From Miltoncostaea sp963823515 (GTDB lineage: Bacteria; Actinomycetota; Thermoleophilia; Miltoncostaeales; Miltoncostaeaceae): DNA of 64,000 bases. Position 1 is the first letter of the stretch, and the number at the start of each line of letters is the position of its first letter. Under the pieces are notes generated by a model. The model was not told the DNA's origin and did no database searches. It saw only the letters and a list, made by a program, of their open reading frames with translations. The stretch spans positions 62,001 to 126,000 of the forward strand of contig CAWGMB010000002.1 of assembly GCA_963823515.1 (NCBI GenBank). Reading direction: 5' to 3'. The translations under genes were made by a program, and so were the position numbers. Positions 34,876 to 43,704 of this stretch are shown one piece after another.

Positions 34876-35202
34876 TCAGGTCTTCTTGCTGGGCATGTCG
34901 CGGATGCGGTCGAGGAAGGCCGCCTGGGCGCGGGCCTGCTCGCCGTCGATGCGCAGGACGGCCTCGAGGCGGGTCGGCAGGTAGGCGAGCTCGTCCTGGC
35001 CGAGGCGCATCGGATCGACGCCGAGGGTCGTCGCCATCGACCTCTGGCAATCGCCCTTGTGAACGGTGTGGGCCGGACCGGCCCCCTCCTCGTCGCGCCA
35101 GACGGTGGTGCCCTGCGCGGCATCGACGATCGGCTTCCCGCAGGTGTCGCAGATGAGGACGAAGCGCTGCGCGCCTTCGCGGGTGACGGACGTGAGCGCC
35201 AT
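34876..35202 (-). CDS. hypothetical protein with a two-cysteine zinc-ribbon-like motif
   Basis: The 108-residue protein has 'LICDTCGKPI' near residue 17 and a later 'HKGDCQRSM', giving a CxxC plus a lone Cys preceded by His, which could bind a metal. The rest is helical ('LGQDELAYLPTRLEAVLRID'). No family is recognised. The ATG is preceded by GGAGG, and a TAGCGT box lies near 35230, so this gene has a normal short leader. Confidence 0.6.
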   Translation of the reverse strand: MALTSVTREGAQRFVLICDTCGKPIVDAAQGTTVWRDEEGAGPAHTVHKGDCQRSMATTLGVDPMRLGQDELAYLPTRLEAVLRIDGEQARAQAAFLDRIRDMPSKKT

Positions 35203-35261
35203 GTCGGGCCTCCGGTGGGGGCGGCGAACGCTACCGGCTCGGGCGGCGCGCACCCGCCGGC

Positions 35262-35597
35262 TCAGCGGGGAGACATCCACCAGTCGCCGAGGGCGGCCGC
35301 CGAGCGCTCGGCCAGCGCCAGGGCCTCCTCGAGGGCGGCCGTGCCGGGGGGACGCCCCGCCTCGGCCTCCTGCTCGATGCCGGCGAGCACCGCCGGCAGC
35401 TCCGCGAGGCCGACCACCACGGCGCCCGAGCGCAATTCGTGCAGCGCCGCCGGTAGATCGGCCGCCCCCGCCCCGCGGATGCGCACGGCCGCGGCCGGCA
35501 GGGCGGCGATCCAGCCCCGGGCGATGCCGGAGTAGAGCTCGGGACGGGCCGCCGCGGCCTGCTCGGCCAGGCGTGCCGCATTGAGCAGCGCAGTCAC
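35262..35597 (-). CDS. small hypothetical helical protein
   Basis: The 111-residue Ala-rich protein is predicted helical throughout ('LLNAARLAEQAAAARPELYSG', 'ALEEALALAERSAAALGDWW'). No motif is recognised. The GTG start is preceded by TACCGT at six bases, another leaderless arrangement. It may be co-oriented with the 34876 gene but has its own upstream box. Confidence 0.5.
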   Translation of the reverse strand: MTALLNAARLAEQAAAARPELYSGIARGWIAALPAAAVRIRGAGAADLPAALHELRSGAVVVGLAELPAVLAGIEQEAEAGRPPGTAALEEALALAERSAAALGDWWMSPR

Positions 35598-35603
35598 CCC
35601 GCG

Positions 35604-35609
35604 ACGGTA
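35604..35609 (-). promoter_or_regulatory. candidate -10 box of a leaderless mRNA
   Basis: On the minus strand TACCGT is followed by six bases and the GTG of the small helical protein gene. Confidence 0.35.
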
Positions 35610-35733
35610 TCAGCGCCGGCGAGGGCCGCCGGTGCGGGCTCCCGCGCTCCGGATCCGGGGTTTCCCCGGAAGCGGGCGCCGCGGCCGGGGAGGATGCTCG
35701 TCCTGAGATACGACCCCGGGAAGGAGGCCTACG

Positions 35734-36081
35734 ATGAGCACCCGCGCCCCGCTCGAGCCCGACGAACCCTATGCGGAGCTCGACGCCGAGGATCTGGAGG
35801 AGCAGCTGGGTCTCGAGGCCCGGGAACTGGACGACGATTTCCTGCGCACGGTGGACGGCGCGCAGTCGGACGAGCCCCTCGACCCGGCGATGGTTCCGGT
35901 GATCGAGGCCGGAGGCGGGGTCTCGGAGGGGTTCGAGCAGTCGGAGGCCCAGCTGGTGGACAACGCGTCCGACGGCCCGGTCGACGGCACCGAGCGCATC
36001 CTCCGCGACGCCTTCCGCGCCGAGGCGGAGGACGACCACGCGGTCTACGGCGAGGCCGACCAGGAGGGGCACGAGCGCTGA
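35734..36081 (+). CDS. acidic hypothetical protein
   Basis: The 115-residue protein is strongly acidic (for example 'ELDAEDLEEQLGLEARELDDDFL' and 'AFRAEAEDDHAVYGEADQEGHER') and carries few hydrophobic stretches; it may be partly disordered. No family recognised. The ATG has AAGGAGG seven to eight bases upstream. It ends before an 18-bp terminator hairpin, so it is a single-gene unit. Confidence 0.65.
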   Translation: MSTRAPLEPDEPYAELDAEDLEEQLGLEARELDDDFLRTVDGAQSDEPLDPAMVPVIEAGGGVSEGFEQSEAQLVDNASDGPVDGTERILRDAFRAEAEDDHAVYGEADQEGHER

Positions 36082-36117
36082 GCCTGGATCCGTCTAGGGC
36101 ACGCGCAGGGTGAGCAC

Positions 36118-36161
36118 CGGACGCCGTCCCCGGGCGATGACCCGCCCGGGGACGGCGTCCG
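36118..36161 (+). terminator. long perfect hairpin
   Basis: An 18-bp perfect stem (36118-36135 with 36144-36161) encloses an 8-base loop, 36 bases after the stop of the acidic protein gene. There is no T-tract. It is the longest perfect hairpin I found in the window. Confidence 0.75.
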
Positions 36162-36232
36162 GCCGAGAAGACGGCGACCCCGCGGTGGCACGGGCTAGGC
36201 TCGCACGGCCTCGAACCCACACGGAGGTCGCC

Positions 36233-36682
36233 GTGTCCCGCCTGCTCTACGCCCTCCTTCCCCTCGCGGGCGGGGCGCTCATCGCCGCCCAGGCTCCCAT
36301 CAACGCCCGCCTGCGGATCACCCTGGCGTCGCCGATCGGCAGCGCGCTGATCTCCTTCCTGATCGGCATCGTCATCCTGCTCGGCGCGGTCGTGATCGTG
36401 GGCGACGGAGGGGCCGTGGTCTCCGGGCTGGGAGGCGGCCCATGGTGGGCCTACCTGGGAGGCGCGTTCGGCGCGTTCTTCGTCGTCGCCACGCTCGTCG
36501 CGGCCCCCCGCATCGGCGTCACCACGACCTTCGTGGCGGTGATCGCCGGGCAGGTCGCGGCGGCCATGCTGATCGACCGCTTCGGTTGGCTGGGCGTCCC
36601 GAGCATCCCGCTGACCCCCGAGCGGGTGATCGCCCTCGTGCTCCTGGCGATCAGCGTGCTCCTGCTGCTGAGACGCGGCTGA
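36233..36682 (+). CDS. YdcZ/DUF606-type DMT transporter
   Basis: The 149-residue protein has five hydrophobic segments and the DUF606 signatures 'GGALIAAQAPINARLRITLASPIGSALISFLIG' and 'YLGGAFGAFFVVATLVAAPRIGVTTTFVAVIAGQ'. These are half-size members of the drug/metabolite transporter superfamily that work as dimers. The GTG has ACGGAGG five bases upstream, and a TAGGCT box at 36196 could start the transcript. Substrate unknown. Confidence 0.85.
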   Translation: MSRLLYALLPLAGGALIAAQAPINARLRITLASPIGSALISFLIGIVILLGAVVIVGDGGAVVSGLGGGPWWAYLGGAFGAFFVVATLVAAPRIGVTTTFVAVIAGQVAAAMLIDRFGWLGVPSIPLTPERVIALVLLAISVLLLLRRG

Positions 36683-36759
36683 GCCGCCGGCGTTTGCGTC
36701 AGGGAGCCGGCCGGGGGGAAGCTTCCCTCCACAGGCGAGTTCGACGGAGGACGATCAGC

Positions 36760-37818
36760 ATGGCCGACCAGACGGCGTTGCCACAGGAGCTCGAGGAGCT
36801 CGCGAGCGCGGCACCGGGCGAATGCCTCAACCAGAGCCAGGTGGCCGAGCTGGCCGAGTCGCTCGGTCTCGACGACGAGGCCGTCGCGGACGTGTACGGC
36901 GCGTTGCGCGAGCGCGGCCTCGACCTCAGCGACGACTGCGGCCGGATCGACGTGTCCGGGCCGACGGCGCTCGCCAACAGCCGCCTGGCGGAGGCGACCA
37001 CCGACGCCATGAGCCTGTTCCTGCGCGAGGTGGCCCGGTACCCCCTCCTGACGCCCGACCAGGAGAAGGACCTCGCACGCCGGGTGGAGGCGGGCGACGC
37101 GGGGGCCAAGGAGCGGATGGTCAACTCCAACCTGAGGCTGGTGGTGTCGATCGCGCGGCGCTACCGCAACGAGGAGCTCACGCTGCTCGACCTGGTCCAG
37201 GAGGGCACGCTCGGGCTGATCCGGGCGGTCGAGAAGTTCGACTGGCGCAGGGGCTTCCGCTTCTCGACCTACGCGACCCTCTGGATCCAGCAGGCGGTCC
37301 AGCGCGCCCTCGCCAACCAGTCGCGGACGATCCGCCTGCCGGTGCACGTCGTGGAGGACCAGCAGCGCGTCGCGCGCGCGGAGCGGGCGCTGCTCGCGCG
37401 CACGGCCGAGGAGCCGACCGACGCCCAGATCGCCACGGAGGCGCGCCTGACCGAGGAGCGTGTATCGATGGTCCGCGAGCTGCCGCGCACGGTGACGAGC
37501 CTCGACCGGCCGCTCGGCGAGGACGATGCGGCCACGGTCGGCGACCGGATCGCCGCGCCCGAGGAGGACCCGTTGGGCGAGATGGACGTGAGCCTGCGCA
37601 GGCACGCGCTCGAGCAGGCGCTGGCCGAGCTGCCCGCCCGCGACGCCGACGTCCTGCGCCTGCGCTTCGGCCTCGGCGCCGCCGAGCCGCTCACCCTCGC
37701 CGAGGTCGGCAGGCAGCTGGGCGTCTCGCGCGAGCGCGTCCGCCAGATCGAGGTCTCCGCCCTGCGGCGCCTCTCCGAGATGCGCGAACTGGCGGCGGAG
37801 CTGAGGCCCGCCGCGTGA
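36760..37818 (+). CDS. RNA polymerase sigma factor, RpoD/SigA-like group 1-2
   Basis: The 352-residue protein has a short N-terminal region and then regions 1.2-4. Region 1.2 reads 'DAMSLFLREVARYPLLTPDQEKDLARRV', region 2 'MVNSNLRLVVSIARRYRNEELTLLDLVQEGTLGLIRAVEKFDWRRGFRFSTYATLWIQQAVQRAL', region 3 begins 'RTIRLPVHVVED' and region 4 ends 'LTLAEVGRQLGVSRERVRQIEVSALRRL'. Region 1.1 is short and unlike that of a main SigA, so it may be a group 2 (SigB-like) factor. ATG at 36760 has ACGGAGG upstream. Confidence 0.9.
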   Translation: MADQTALPQELEELASAAPGECLNQSQVAELAESLGLDDEAVADVYGALRERGLDLSDDCGRIDVSGPTALANSRLAEATTDAMSLFLREVARYPLLTPDQEKDLARRVEAGDAGAKERMVNSNLRLVVSIARRYRNEELTLLDLVQEGTLGLIRAVEKFDWRRGFRFSTYATLWIQQAVQRALANQSRTIRLPVHVVEDQQRVARAERALLARTAEEPTDAQIATEARLTEERVSMVRELPRTVTSLDRPLGEDDAATVGDRIAAPEEDPLGEMDVSLRRHALEQALAELPARDADVLRLRFGLGAAEPLTLAEVGRQLGVSRERVRQIEVSALRRLSEMRELAAELRPAA

Positions 37819-37876
37819 GGGGAGACCCGCCGCCAGGGGTCGCGATGGGACGACCCGAGGCGCCCGAGCCCTCCGG

Positions 37877-39355
37877 ATGAGACCCCGCGTGCGGGCCGCG
37901 GCCGCGGCGCTCGCCGCCGGACTCGGCGCCGGCGCTCTGGCCCCGGTCGCGATCTGCCGCGACGCCGCACTCGTGCGGGCCCATCGCGCGGGATACCCCG
38001 CGGCCGAGCTCGCCGCGGCCCGCGCGTCGGGCTCGGACGGGGTCCAGGCGGCCTACGACGCGGCCCGCGATCTGCAGGAGGCCCTGCACAGGAGCGCCGA
38101 CGTGAGCCGCCCCTGCCGGCCCCTCCGTACGGCGCTCTCGCGCTACGCCGCGGGCCGGGTCCTCCAGATGGAGGGCGTCAACCGGCCGAGCCCCTCCGAT
38201 GTGGAGCGCGGCCGCCGGGCGGCCGCGCGGGCTCATGGGGCCGTGCGCCGGGCCGCGCCGGACTGCCGGGGGACCGGCGGCGGTCGGCCCGCCCCGAGAC
38301 TGCCGATCAGCCCTGCCGACGGAGAGGCCTTCTTCGGGCCGGTCGTGGCCCGGGCGCCCGCCGGGGCCGACGCGGCCACGCTCCGCGTGGACGGCCGGGC
38401 CGCCGGAGTGGCCCCGATCCGGGCCGGGCGCGCCCGTTTCGCACTGGACGGGCCTCCGGGACGTCACGAACTGAGTGTCACATTCACTTCGGCGGGGCGC
38501 CCGGTGCATGTGACACGCACACGACGCGCGTGGTTGCTCGGCGCGCATTCACGTCACGCGCGGCCCGGCTCCCGCACGTCTGGCGCCCTCGCGGCCGCCC
38601 TCGCTCGCGCCACCGCGCGCGGGGCCCGCTTCCGCGCCGCCTGGCTGCAGGATCTGACCTCCGGCGCGGCCGTCGGAGTCGCTTCCGAGGCCCTCTTCCC
38701 CGCCGCCTCGACGGTGAAGCTCGGACTGATGGCCGGAGCACTCGCCAAGCTCGGTTCCGGACCCGCGTTATCCGCGCATGACTACGACCTCCGGGCGATC
38801 GCGGCCTGGTCGAGCAACCTGGCCGCCAACCGCCTGCTGCGCCGGCTCGGAGGAGCCGCGCTCGCCCGCGACGGGCTCCGCCGGCTCGACGGCCGGCGCA
38901 GCACCTTCCCCGGCGGGTACCTCGTGGGCACCCAGCTGCAGCCGGGCCTGCCGGGCGGAGCGGTGACGCCCGCGCCGGCCCGCACCTCGCGACGCGTGAC
39001 CAGCGTCCGCGACCTCGCGCGCATGCTCTACGCCGTCCATGCGACGGCCGCCGGCGCACCGGGATCCCGCTCCCGGACGGGGCTCTCGACCCGCCAGGGG
39101 CGTCTGCTGCTCGGATGGCTCCTCGCCTCAGAGCAGCGAGGCGACAACCGCGGGCTCTACGCCGCGGGAGGTCCGCCGGGGGCGCTCATCGCGCAGAAGA
39201 ACGGCTGGCTCCGCTCCACACGGCTCGGCGCCGCGATCGTCTACGCCGCGCACGGGCCGGTCATCGTCGTCCTGGCCCTGCACGACCCGGCCGGCGTGTC
39301 CCTCGCGGACGCCAGGGTCCTCGGGACGCGCATCGGACGACTGACCCGGCCCTGA
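37877..39355 (+). CDS. secreted class A beta-lactamase-fold serine hydrolase
   Basis: The 492-residue protein starts with a signal-like segment (RAAAAALAAGLGAGALAPVAI) and a helical N-terminal domain of about 150 residues, then a small beta domain ('GPVVARAPAGADAATLRVDGRAAG'). The C-terminal 270 residues are a beta-lactamase fold with SxxK in 'FPAASTVKLGLMAG', an SxN-like 'AWSSNLAANRLL' and a KNG triad motif in 'IAQKNGWL' in place of KTG. It probably acts on a peptidoglycan-related substrate or is an inactive relative; resistance is not implied. The stretch around 38475 holds a GTGTCACATTCAC word also found in the desert downstream. Confidence 0.8.
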   Translation: MRPRVRAAAAALAAGLGAGALAPVAICRDAALVRAHRAGYPAAELAAARASGSDGVQAAYDAARDLQEALHRSADVSRPCRPLRTALSRYAAGRVLQMEGVNRPSPSDVERGRRAAARAHGAVRRAAPDCRGTGGGRPAPRLPISPADGEAFFGPVVARAPAGADAATLRVDGRAAGVAPIRAGRARFALDGPPGRHELSVTFTSAGRPVHVTRTRRAWLLGAHSRHARPGSRTSGALAAALARATARGARFRAAWLQDLTSGAAVGVASEALFPAASTVKLGLMAGALAKLGSGPALSAHDYDLRAIAAWSSNLAANRLLRRLGGAALARDGLRRLDGRRSTFPGGYLVGTQLQPGLPGGAVTPAPARTSRRVTSVRDLARMLYAVHATAAGAPGSRSRTGLSTRQGRLLLGWLLASEQRGDNRGLYAAGGPPGALIAQKNGWLRSTRLGAAIVYAAHGPVIVVLALHDPAGVSLADARVLGTRIGRLTRP

Positions 39356-41098
39356 AGCCGGAGGCCACGGGCCGACCGCGGCCCCTCGCGTCGGGGACGG
39401 CCCGCCGGCCCCCCGATCGCCCCCGCGGGTGCCCGTTACGCCCGTCGCGCCACGCGCGCGCGAGCACCCACGGCCGCCCGGCGGCGCCCCGGTCACGGAC
39501 ACGTCTCGCTCGCATCACAGCGCGCCCGTCGCTCCCATCGTCCGCGCCCCTCGCTCGTGTCACATTCACCTCTCGCCGATGTCGCCTCCGCCCCCGTGGG
39601 CGGGGGCGACGCGACGCGCGAACGCCTGTTCGTTCACATGGCCTTACGGCTGTCACGTCACGCCCCCTGCACCGGAGTCGCACGCACGATACGTGTCATC
39701 CCGAGGCCGGCCCTCTCTCTCACCCCCCGGGCGCACGACCGGACCCTGTCTCACATGGCCCGGGTGCCCGGCCCGATACGTGCCGGGCCGGCCGCTGCCC
39801 ACGCGCGTGGCCAGCCGGCCGGGTGCGTCCGGCGGGACGGTCGCGGCTGCAGCACCCACGGGCCGCGTGGCTCCCGCGGGCCGAGGTCCCGACCGCTCGA
39901 GAGGCCGCTCGGCACACGAGCACAGCCGCGTCGCCCGACGGACGCGTGATGTAACACACCGCGGCACCGCGAAACACGCAACACGTGAGCACGCCCCTGC
40001 GAATGATCGGCCCAGGCGCCATCGGGCGTGCGTACGCAACGTGATTCATTCGTGTCGGGCCTGCGTGACGGAGGACAACGTGCGCGCCGCCCGGAAGATC
40101 ACGCGCCCGCTCCGGTACCACCTCTCCCACGCGCCGCCGTGTACACGCGGCGGGAGCGATCAATGGCGCAACCCGCTCGCCGACGTCCGACGTAGTCCGG
40201 TCGCCGGGATCGCCCAGCCGCACGGGGAGGTCCGGGAGCGCGAACGACGTTCGGCCCACGGGATGCCGACGTGAATCATCTCGATGGCGACTTGAGGGTC
40301 AACCGACGCGACGTCGCGCACATCACGCGACGCAGGCCGGCTCTCCCGGCGGCCGCCCTTGCCGCGCCGTCCGGTACGCAGCTTCTGTGGACCTCATGGG
40401 CGATCACGATGGGGACTCCTGCAACACCAGGGCGCAGGTGCGTCGCCGTCACCCCGAGCGCGAACATATCGCTGGACGACGACTCACGTCACTCCCTTTC
40501 ACCTCCGGGGCATGACGAATCCACCGAACCCTCGTGTCATCTCCGGATCGCCTCGAACGCGGTGCGGGCACCCCTGATGCGATTGCACATGGGCGCGTTG
40601 ATTCATCCAGCACACGTCCGCCGCTCGGTCATCGCGGAAGGCGTCGACTCCACTCCGGGCGGTGCGGCAGCATCCTCTCGTGGCGCCAGGCCCATGGAGG
40701 CGCAGTACGGTCCCGTGGGTCCGCGCGCCCTCTGCCCGGAACGCCGTTCCCGGGCGTACCCCCTTCCCCACCAGGGAGGCCGGGAAGCGCTCGGACGTGG
40801 GTCAAGTTCTGATCGAGGGTTGGTGACTCGATCCAACGCTTCGCGCCGGTGCGGCACGGGGCGTGTGAGAGCCGGCCCGTTCCTCGGAGGAAGTGGGCGC
40901 TGCCCAGGCGCCGGTATCACATCGGGAGGACCGGTCGTCGCTGAGCGACGGCGAGGGCGCAGACGCGGGAGGCTCCACGCGGCGTTACGAGGGTCTGTGA
41001 TGACCTACCGCGAGTTGATGGCCCGGCGCTCGGCTCACGTCATTCACGAGTCAGCGCCACCTGTGCACGATACTCGGCGAGGTACTACAGGGCCGAGG
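39356..41098. other. 1.74-kb gene desert between convergent genes
   Basis: No supported gene. Like the desert at 32428-34097, it is rich in TCAC/GTGA words: GTGTCACATTCAC (39557), ATACGTGTCAT (39689), GTAACACAC (about 39953), CACGTGAGCAC, GTGATTCATTCGTGTC (40039) and TCACGTCATTCACGAG (41034). Being between convergent genes, a promoter role for the neighbours is unlikely. The 9-mer GTAACACAC occurs in both deserts. It may be a structural or regulatory region or a decayed insert. Confidence 0.5.
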
Positions 41099-42121
41099 TC
41101 ACGTCATGAGCTCGGCAAGGAGCCTCAACGCGTCGGGCTCGCGTGTGTGTGCGATCAACGTGGTGACGCCGCAGTCCCGAAATGCGCTGAGACGCTCAGC
41201 GATACGTCCCCGCTCCCCGATCAGGGAGACCTGGTCGATCAGCGCGTCGGGCACGGCCGCGGCCGCGTCGGCGCGGCGCCCGGCGAGGAACAGATCCTGT
41301 ATGTCCGCGGCTTCGGATTCGAAGCCGTATCTGACCGCCAGGCGGTTGTAGAAGTTACGTCCGCGGGGCCCCATTCCGCCGATGTACAGGGCGAGCAGCG
41401 GCCGCAGCGCGTCGCGGGCGCCGGCGAGGTCGCTCGAGACGACGACTGGGACGTGAGGCGCGAGCTCCCACCCGGACGGGCGGCCGCCGCGGACGGCGAA
41501 GCCCTCCCGCAGGGATGGCAGGTGGGTCTGAGCGAAGCGCTCGGGAGAGAAGAAGAGCGGAAGCCAGCCGTCGGCGATCTCCGCGGCGAGCGCGACGTTG
41601 CGCGGGCCGATGGCCGCGAGGTGGATCGGGATGCCCGGGCGGGGCGGGCGGAGGATCAGCTTCAGGGGCCTGCCGAGACCGGTGGCGCCGGGCCCGGAGT
41701 ACGGGATGTCGTAGTGGGGCCCATGGTGCTCGAGCGGCTCCTGGCGGCGCAGGACGGCGCGGACGATGGCGACGTACTCGCGGGTGCGCACCAGCGGCCG
41801 CCCCCAGGCCTCGCCGTGCCACCCCTCGGCGACCTGCGGGCCCGAGGTGCCGAGTCCGAGGATCACGCGCCCGCCCGAGAGCAGGTCGAGCGTGGCGGCG
41901 GTGGCGGCCGTCGTGGCCGGGGTGCGGGCGGGCATCTGCGCGATCCCGGTCCCGAGGAGGATCCGGGAGGTCCGGGCGGCGATCCATGCGAGCGGGGCGA
42001 TCGCGTCCGACCCGTAGGCCTCGGAGGTCCAGACCGAGTGGACCCCGCAACGCTCGGCCTCCTCGGCGAGGCCGGTCCAGAAGACCGGGTCGTCGTAACC
42101 GAGCTGCAGGCCGAGGCGCAT
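41099..42121 (-). CDS. LLM class flavin/F420-dependent oxidoreductase
   Basis: The 340-residue TIM-barrel protein matches the luciferase-like monooxygenase superfamily: 'MRLGLQLGYDDPVFWTGLAEEAERCGVHSVWTSEAYGSDAIAPLAWIAA' start, 'ILLGTGIAQMPARTPATTAATAATLDLLSGGRVILGLGTSGPQVAEGWHG' (cofactor-binding part) and 'PIHLAAIGPRNVALAAEIADGWLP'. These features are typical of F420-dependent actinobacterial enzymes; the substrate is unknown. The ATG is preceded by TAGGCT at five bases, where the left end of a repeat element overlaps, so the promoter may be supplied or disturbed by that element. Confidence 0.88.
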   Translation of the reverse strand: MRLGLQLGYDDPVFWTGLAEEAERCGVHSVWTSEAYGSDAIAPLAWIAARTSRILLGTGIAQMPARTPATTAATAATLDLLSGGRVILGLGTSGPQVAEGWHGEAWGRPLVRTREYVAIVRAVLRRQEPLEHHGPHYDIPYSGPGATGLGRPLKLILRPPRPGIPIHLAAIGPRNVALAAEIADGWLPLFFSPERFAQTHLPSLREGFAVRGGRPSGWELAPHVPVVVSSDLAGARDALRPLLALYIGGMGPRGRNFYNRLAVRYGFESEAADIQDLFLAGRRADAAAAVPDALIDQVSLIGERGRIAERLSAFRDCGVTTLIAHTREPDALRLLAELMT

Positions 42122-42126
42122 GCCCC

Positions 42127-42132
42127 AGCCTA
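42127..42132 (-). promoter_or_regulatory. candidate -10 box at the edge of a repeat element
   Basis: On the minus strand TAGGCT is five bases before the LLM gene ATG. Its first base pair is the first base of the inverted-repeat element (42132-42237). Confidence 0.35.
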
Positions 42133-42237
42133 GTGCCCGGAGTCGGAGGTTCGTATGCGCTTCCCGAGCGAATCCCCCGCGAGGCCACGAGGCCGAAGAA
42201 GCCGGTGACTGCCACGCGATTCCCGGCTCGGGACACT
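42132..42237. repeat. short inverted-repeat element, copy 1 (internally deleted)
   Basis: The 106-bp segment begins AGTGCCCGGAGTC and ends GGCTCGGGACACT, imperfect inverted repeats. Its first 50 bases match, in reverse orientation, the end of the 161-bp element at 61748-61914 (AGTGxCCxGAGTCGGAxGTTCGxATGC and TTCCCGAGCG). The centre differs and is shorter. It lies between the LLM gene and the GNAT gene; no ORF inside. It resembles a small non-autonomous element, but no transposase is present in the window. Confidence 0.65.
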
Positions 42238-42254
42238 GGCCGCGGGAGCTCCTG

Positions 42255-42725
42255 GTGCTTCAGGATGGCGAGGTGCCCGAGGACGCCCCGAGCACGGGTC
42301 CGCGCGCGCGCCGGGCCCGTGACGACGAGATGCCCGCCGTGCTGGGCCTGCGCTTCGCCGTCTTCTGCGAGGAGCAGGGCGTGCCCGAGGAGATGGAGCA
42401 CGACGCCGCGGATGCGACGGCCGTTCACCTCGTGCTCGACGACGCCGGCGCGGTGGTGGGCACGTGCCGTCTCGTCTGCGGGGGCGGGCGGATCCGCCTG
42501 GGTCGGATGGCCGTCGCCCGGGACCGCCGCGGCCAGGGGCTCGGTGCGATCCTGCTCGCGCACGCGCACGAGGTGGCCGCGGAGGGCGGCGCGTACGAGG
42601 TGGAGCTGCACGCGCAGGTGGACGTGCGCGGCTTCTACGAGCGGGCGGGCTACCGGGCCGAGGGCGGGGTCTTCCAGGAGGCGGGCATCGCGCACGTCGC
42701 CATGCGCCGCCCCCTCGCACGGTGA
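42255..42725 (+). CDS. GNAT family N-acetyltransferase
   Basis: The 156-residue protein matches the YjcF/ElaA type: 'VLGLRFAVFCEEQGVPEEMEHDAAD' near residue 27, then 'RLGRMAVARDRRGQGLGAILLAHAHEVA' with the acetyl-CoA loop RxxGxG (RRGQGLG), and 'ELHAQVDVRGFYERAGYRAEGGVFQEAGIAHVAMRR'. The substrate is unknown. GTG at 42255 with GGGAG six bases upstream was chosen; the longer frame would read through a repeat element. Confidence 0.88.
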   Translation: MLQDGEVPEDAPSTGPRARRARDDEMPAVLGLRFAVFCEEQGVPEEMEHDAADATAVHLVLDDAGAVVGTCRLVCGGGRIRLGRMAVARDRRGQGLGAILLAHAHEVAAEGGAYEVELHAQVDVRGFYERAGYRAEGGVFQEAGIAHVAMRRPLAR

Positions 42726-42882
42726 CCGCCGGCGGCGGTCGGCGTGCCCCGCGAAATCACACGGATCGCCCAGACCCCTCACATCCTCCTTGCAAAGGGG
42801 CGGTAAGCAGTGCTGGTGCCGCGCGTGGTTGCGGTCGAGACACGCACGCGGTGTAAGCCCGCCGCCCTATCAGGAGGTTCCT

Positions 42883-43656
42883 ATGCTCACCCGGTCCAAG
42901 ACCTCGCTCGCCATCGGCATGTCGTGCGCGGCGGGCGCCGCGCTCGCCGGCGGGGCGATGGCGCACTCAGGGGCTCACCACGGGGTCAGGGCGGGCCTCG
43001 ACGTGAAGGTGCGGGGCATCGTCACGGAGCTGACGCCCGCCACCCCCGCGGCGCCCGGCACGATCACGGTCTCCCCAGGCGGCACCCTCGCCCCCTGGAC
43101 CTGCGCGCTGCGCGAGGGCGCGGACACAAGCGGTGTGGTCGTCGACACCACCACCGTGAGGATCAGGTGCCGCAGCCGTCATGGCGTCCTCGGCGCCAAG
43201 CGCATCCGGGTGACCGACGCGGACACCGGAAAGGTCAAGGCGAGGGCGGCCGGCCTCGTCACCGCGTTCACCGCGGCCGGCGCGAGCACGAAGGCCCCCG
43301 GCACGCCGACCGGGCCGTCCACCCCGACCGACCCGAAGACGCCGACCACCCCCGCCGACAGGGTGCTGTTCGACACGGGCGCCTCCCCGGCCGAACCGGC
43401 GGCCCCGGGCACGATCACCGAGCCGGCCCCCGGCTCGATCACCATCGACCCCGGCAGCGGCCTGCCTGCGGTGACCTGCGCCATCACCGGCCGCACACGC
43501 GTGCGCACGGCCCCGGTCGTGGGTACGAGCACGGCGAGGATCGTGTGCCGGACCCGCGGCGACGTCCTGGTGGCGAAGACGGTCCGCGTCAAGGACAAGA
43601 GGTCCGGCTCGGCGAAGAAGGCCGGCGGAAGCATGGACCGCACGGAGCGCCACTAG
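42883..43656 (+). CDS. secreted hypothetical protein with two similar halves
   Basis: The 257-residue protein has a signal peptide (SKTSLAIGMSCAAGAALAGGAMA, predicted end near residue 27). Two related segments follow: 'IVTELTPATPAAPGTITVSPGG...WTCALREG' and, after a Thr/Pro linker, 'APGTITEPAPGSITIDPGSGLPAVTCAITGRTRVR', each with one conserved Cys and ending in 'VRIRCRSRHGVLGAKRIRVTD' or 'ARIVCRTRGDVLVAKTVRVKD'. The Cys pair in each half could form a disulfide. Unknown function. CAGGAGG is six bases before the ATG; a 13-bp terminator follows. Confidence 0.7.
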   Translation: MLTRSKTSLAIGMSCAAGAALAGGAMAHSGAHHGVRAGLDVKVRGIVTELTPATPAAPGTITVSPGGTLAPWTCALREGADTSGVVVDTTTVRIRCRSRHGVLGAKRIRVTDADTGKVKARAAGLVTAFTAAGASTKAPGTPTGPSTPTDPKTPTTPADRVLFDTGASPAEPAAPGTITEPAPGSITIDPGSGLPAVTCAITGRTRVRTAPVVGTSTARIVCRTRGDVLVAKTVRVKDKRSGSAKKAGGSMDRTERH

Positions 43657-43674
43657 AGGCGCCTCGGGCACGCA

Positions 43675-43704
43675 CCAGGACGGCGCCTCACGGCGCCGTC
43701 CTGG
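43675..43704 (+). terminator. hairpin after the secreted protein gene
   Basis: A perfect 13-bp stem CCAGGACGGCGCC / GGCGCCGTCCTGG with a 4-base TCAC loop follows the stop codon by 18 bases. No T-tract. Confidence 0.75.

Noticed and set aside
40271..42133. 620-residue plus-strand frame across a desert and the LLM gene
   Set aside because: Half is antisense to the LLM oxidoreductase and half is Arg/Pro-rich noncoding-type sequence; no domain or ribosome-binding site supports it.
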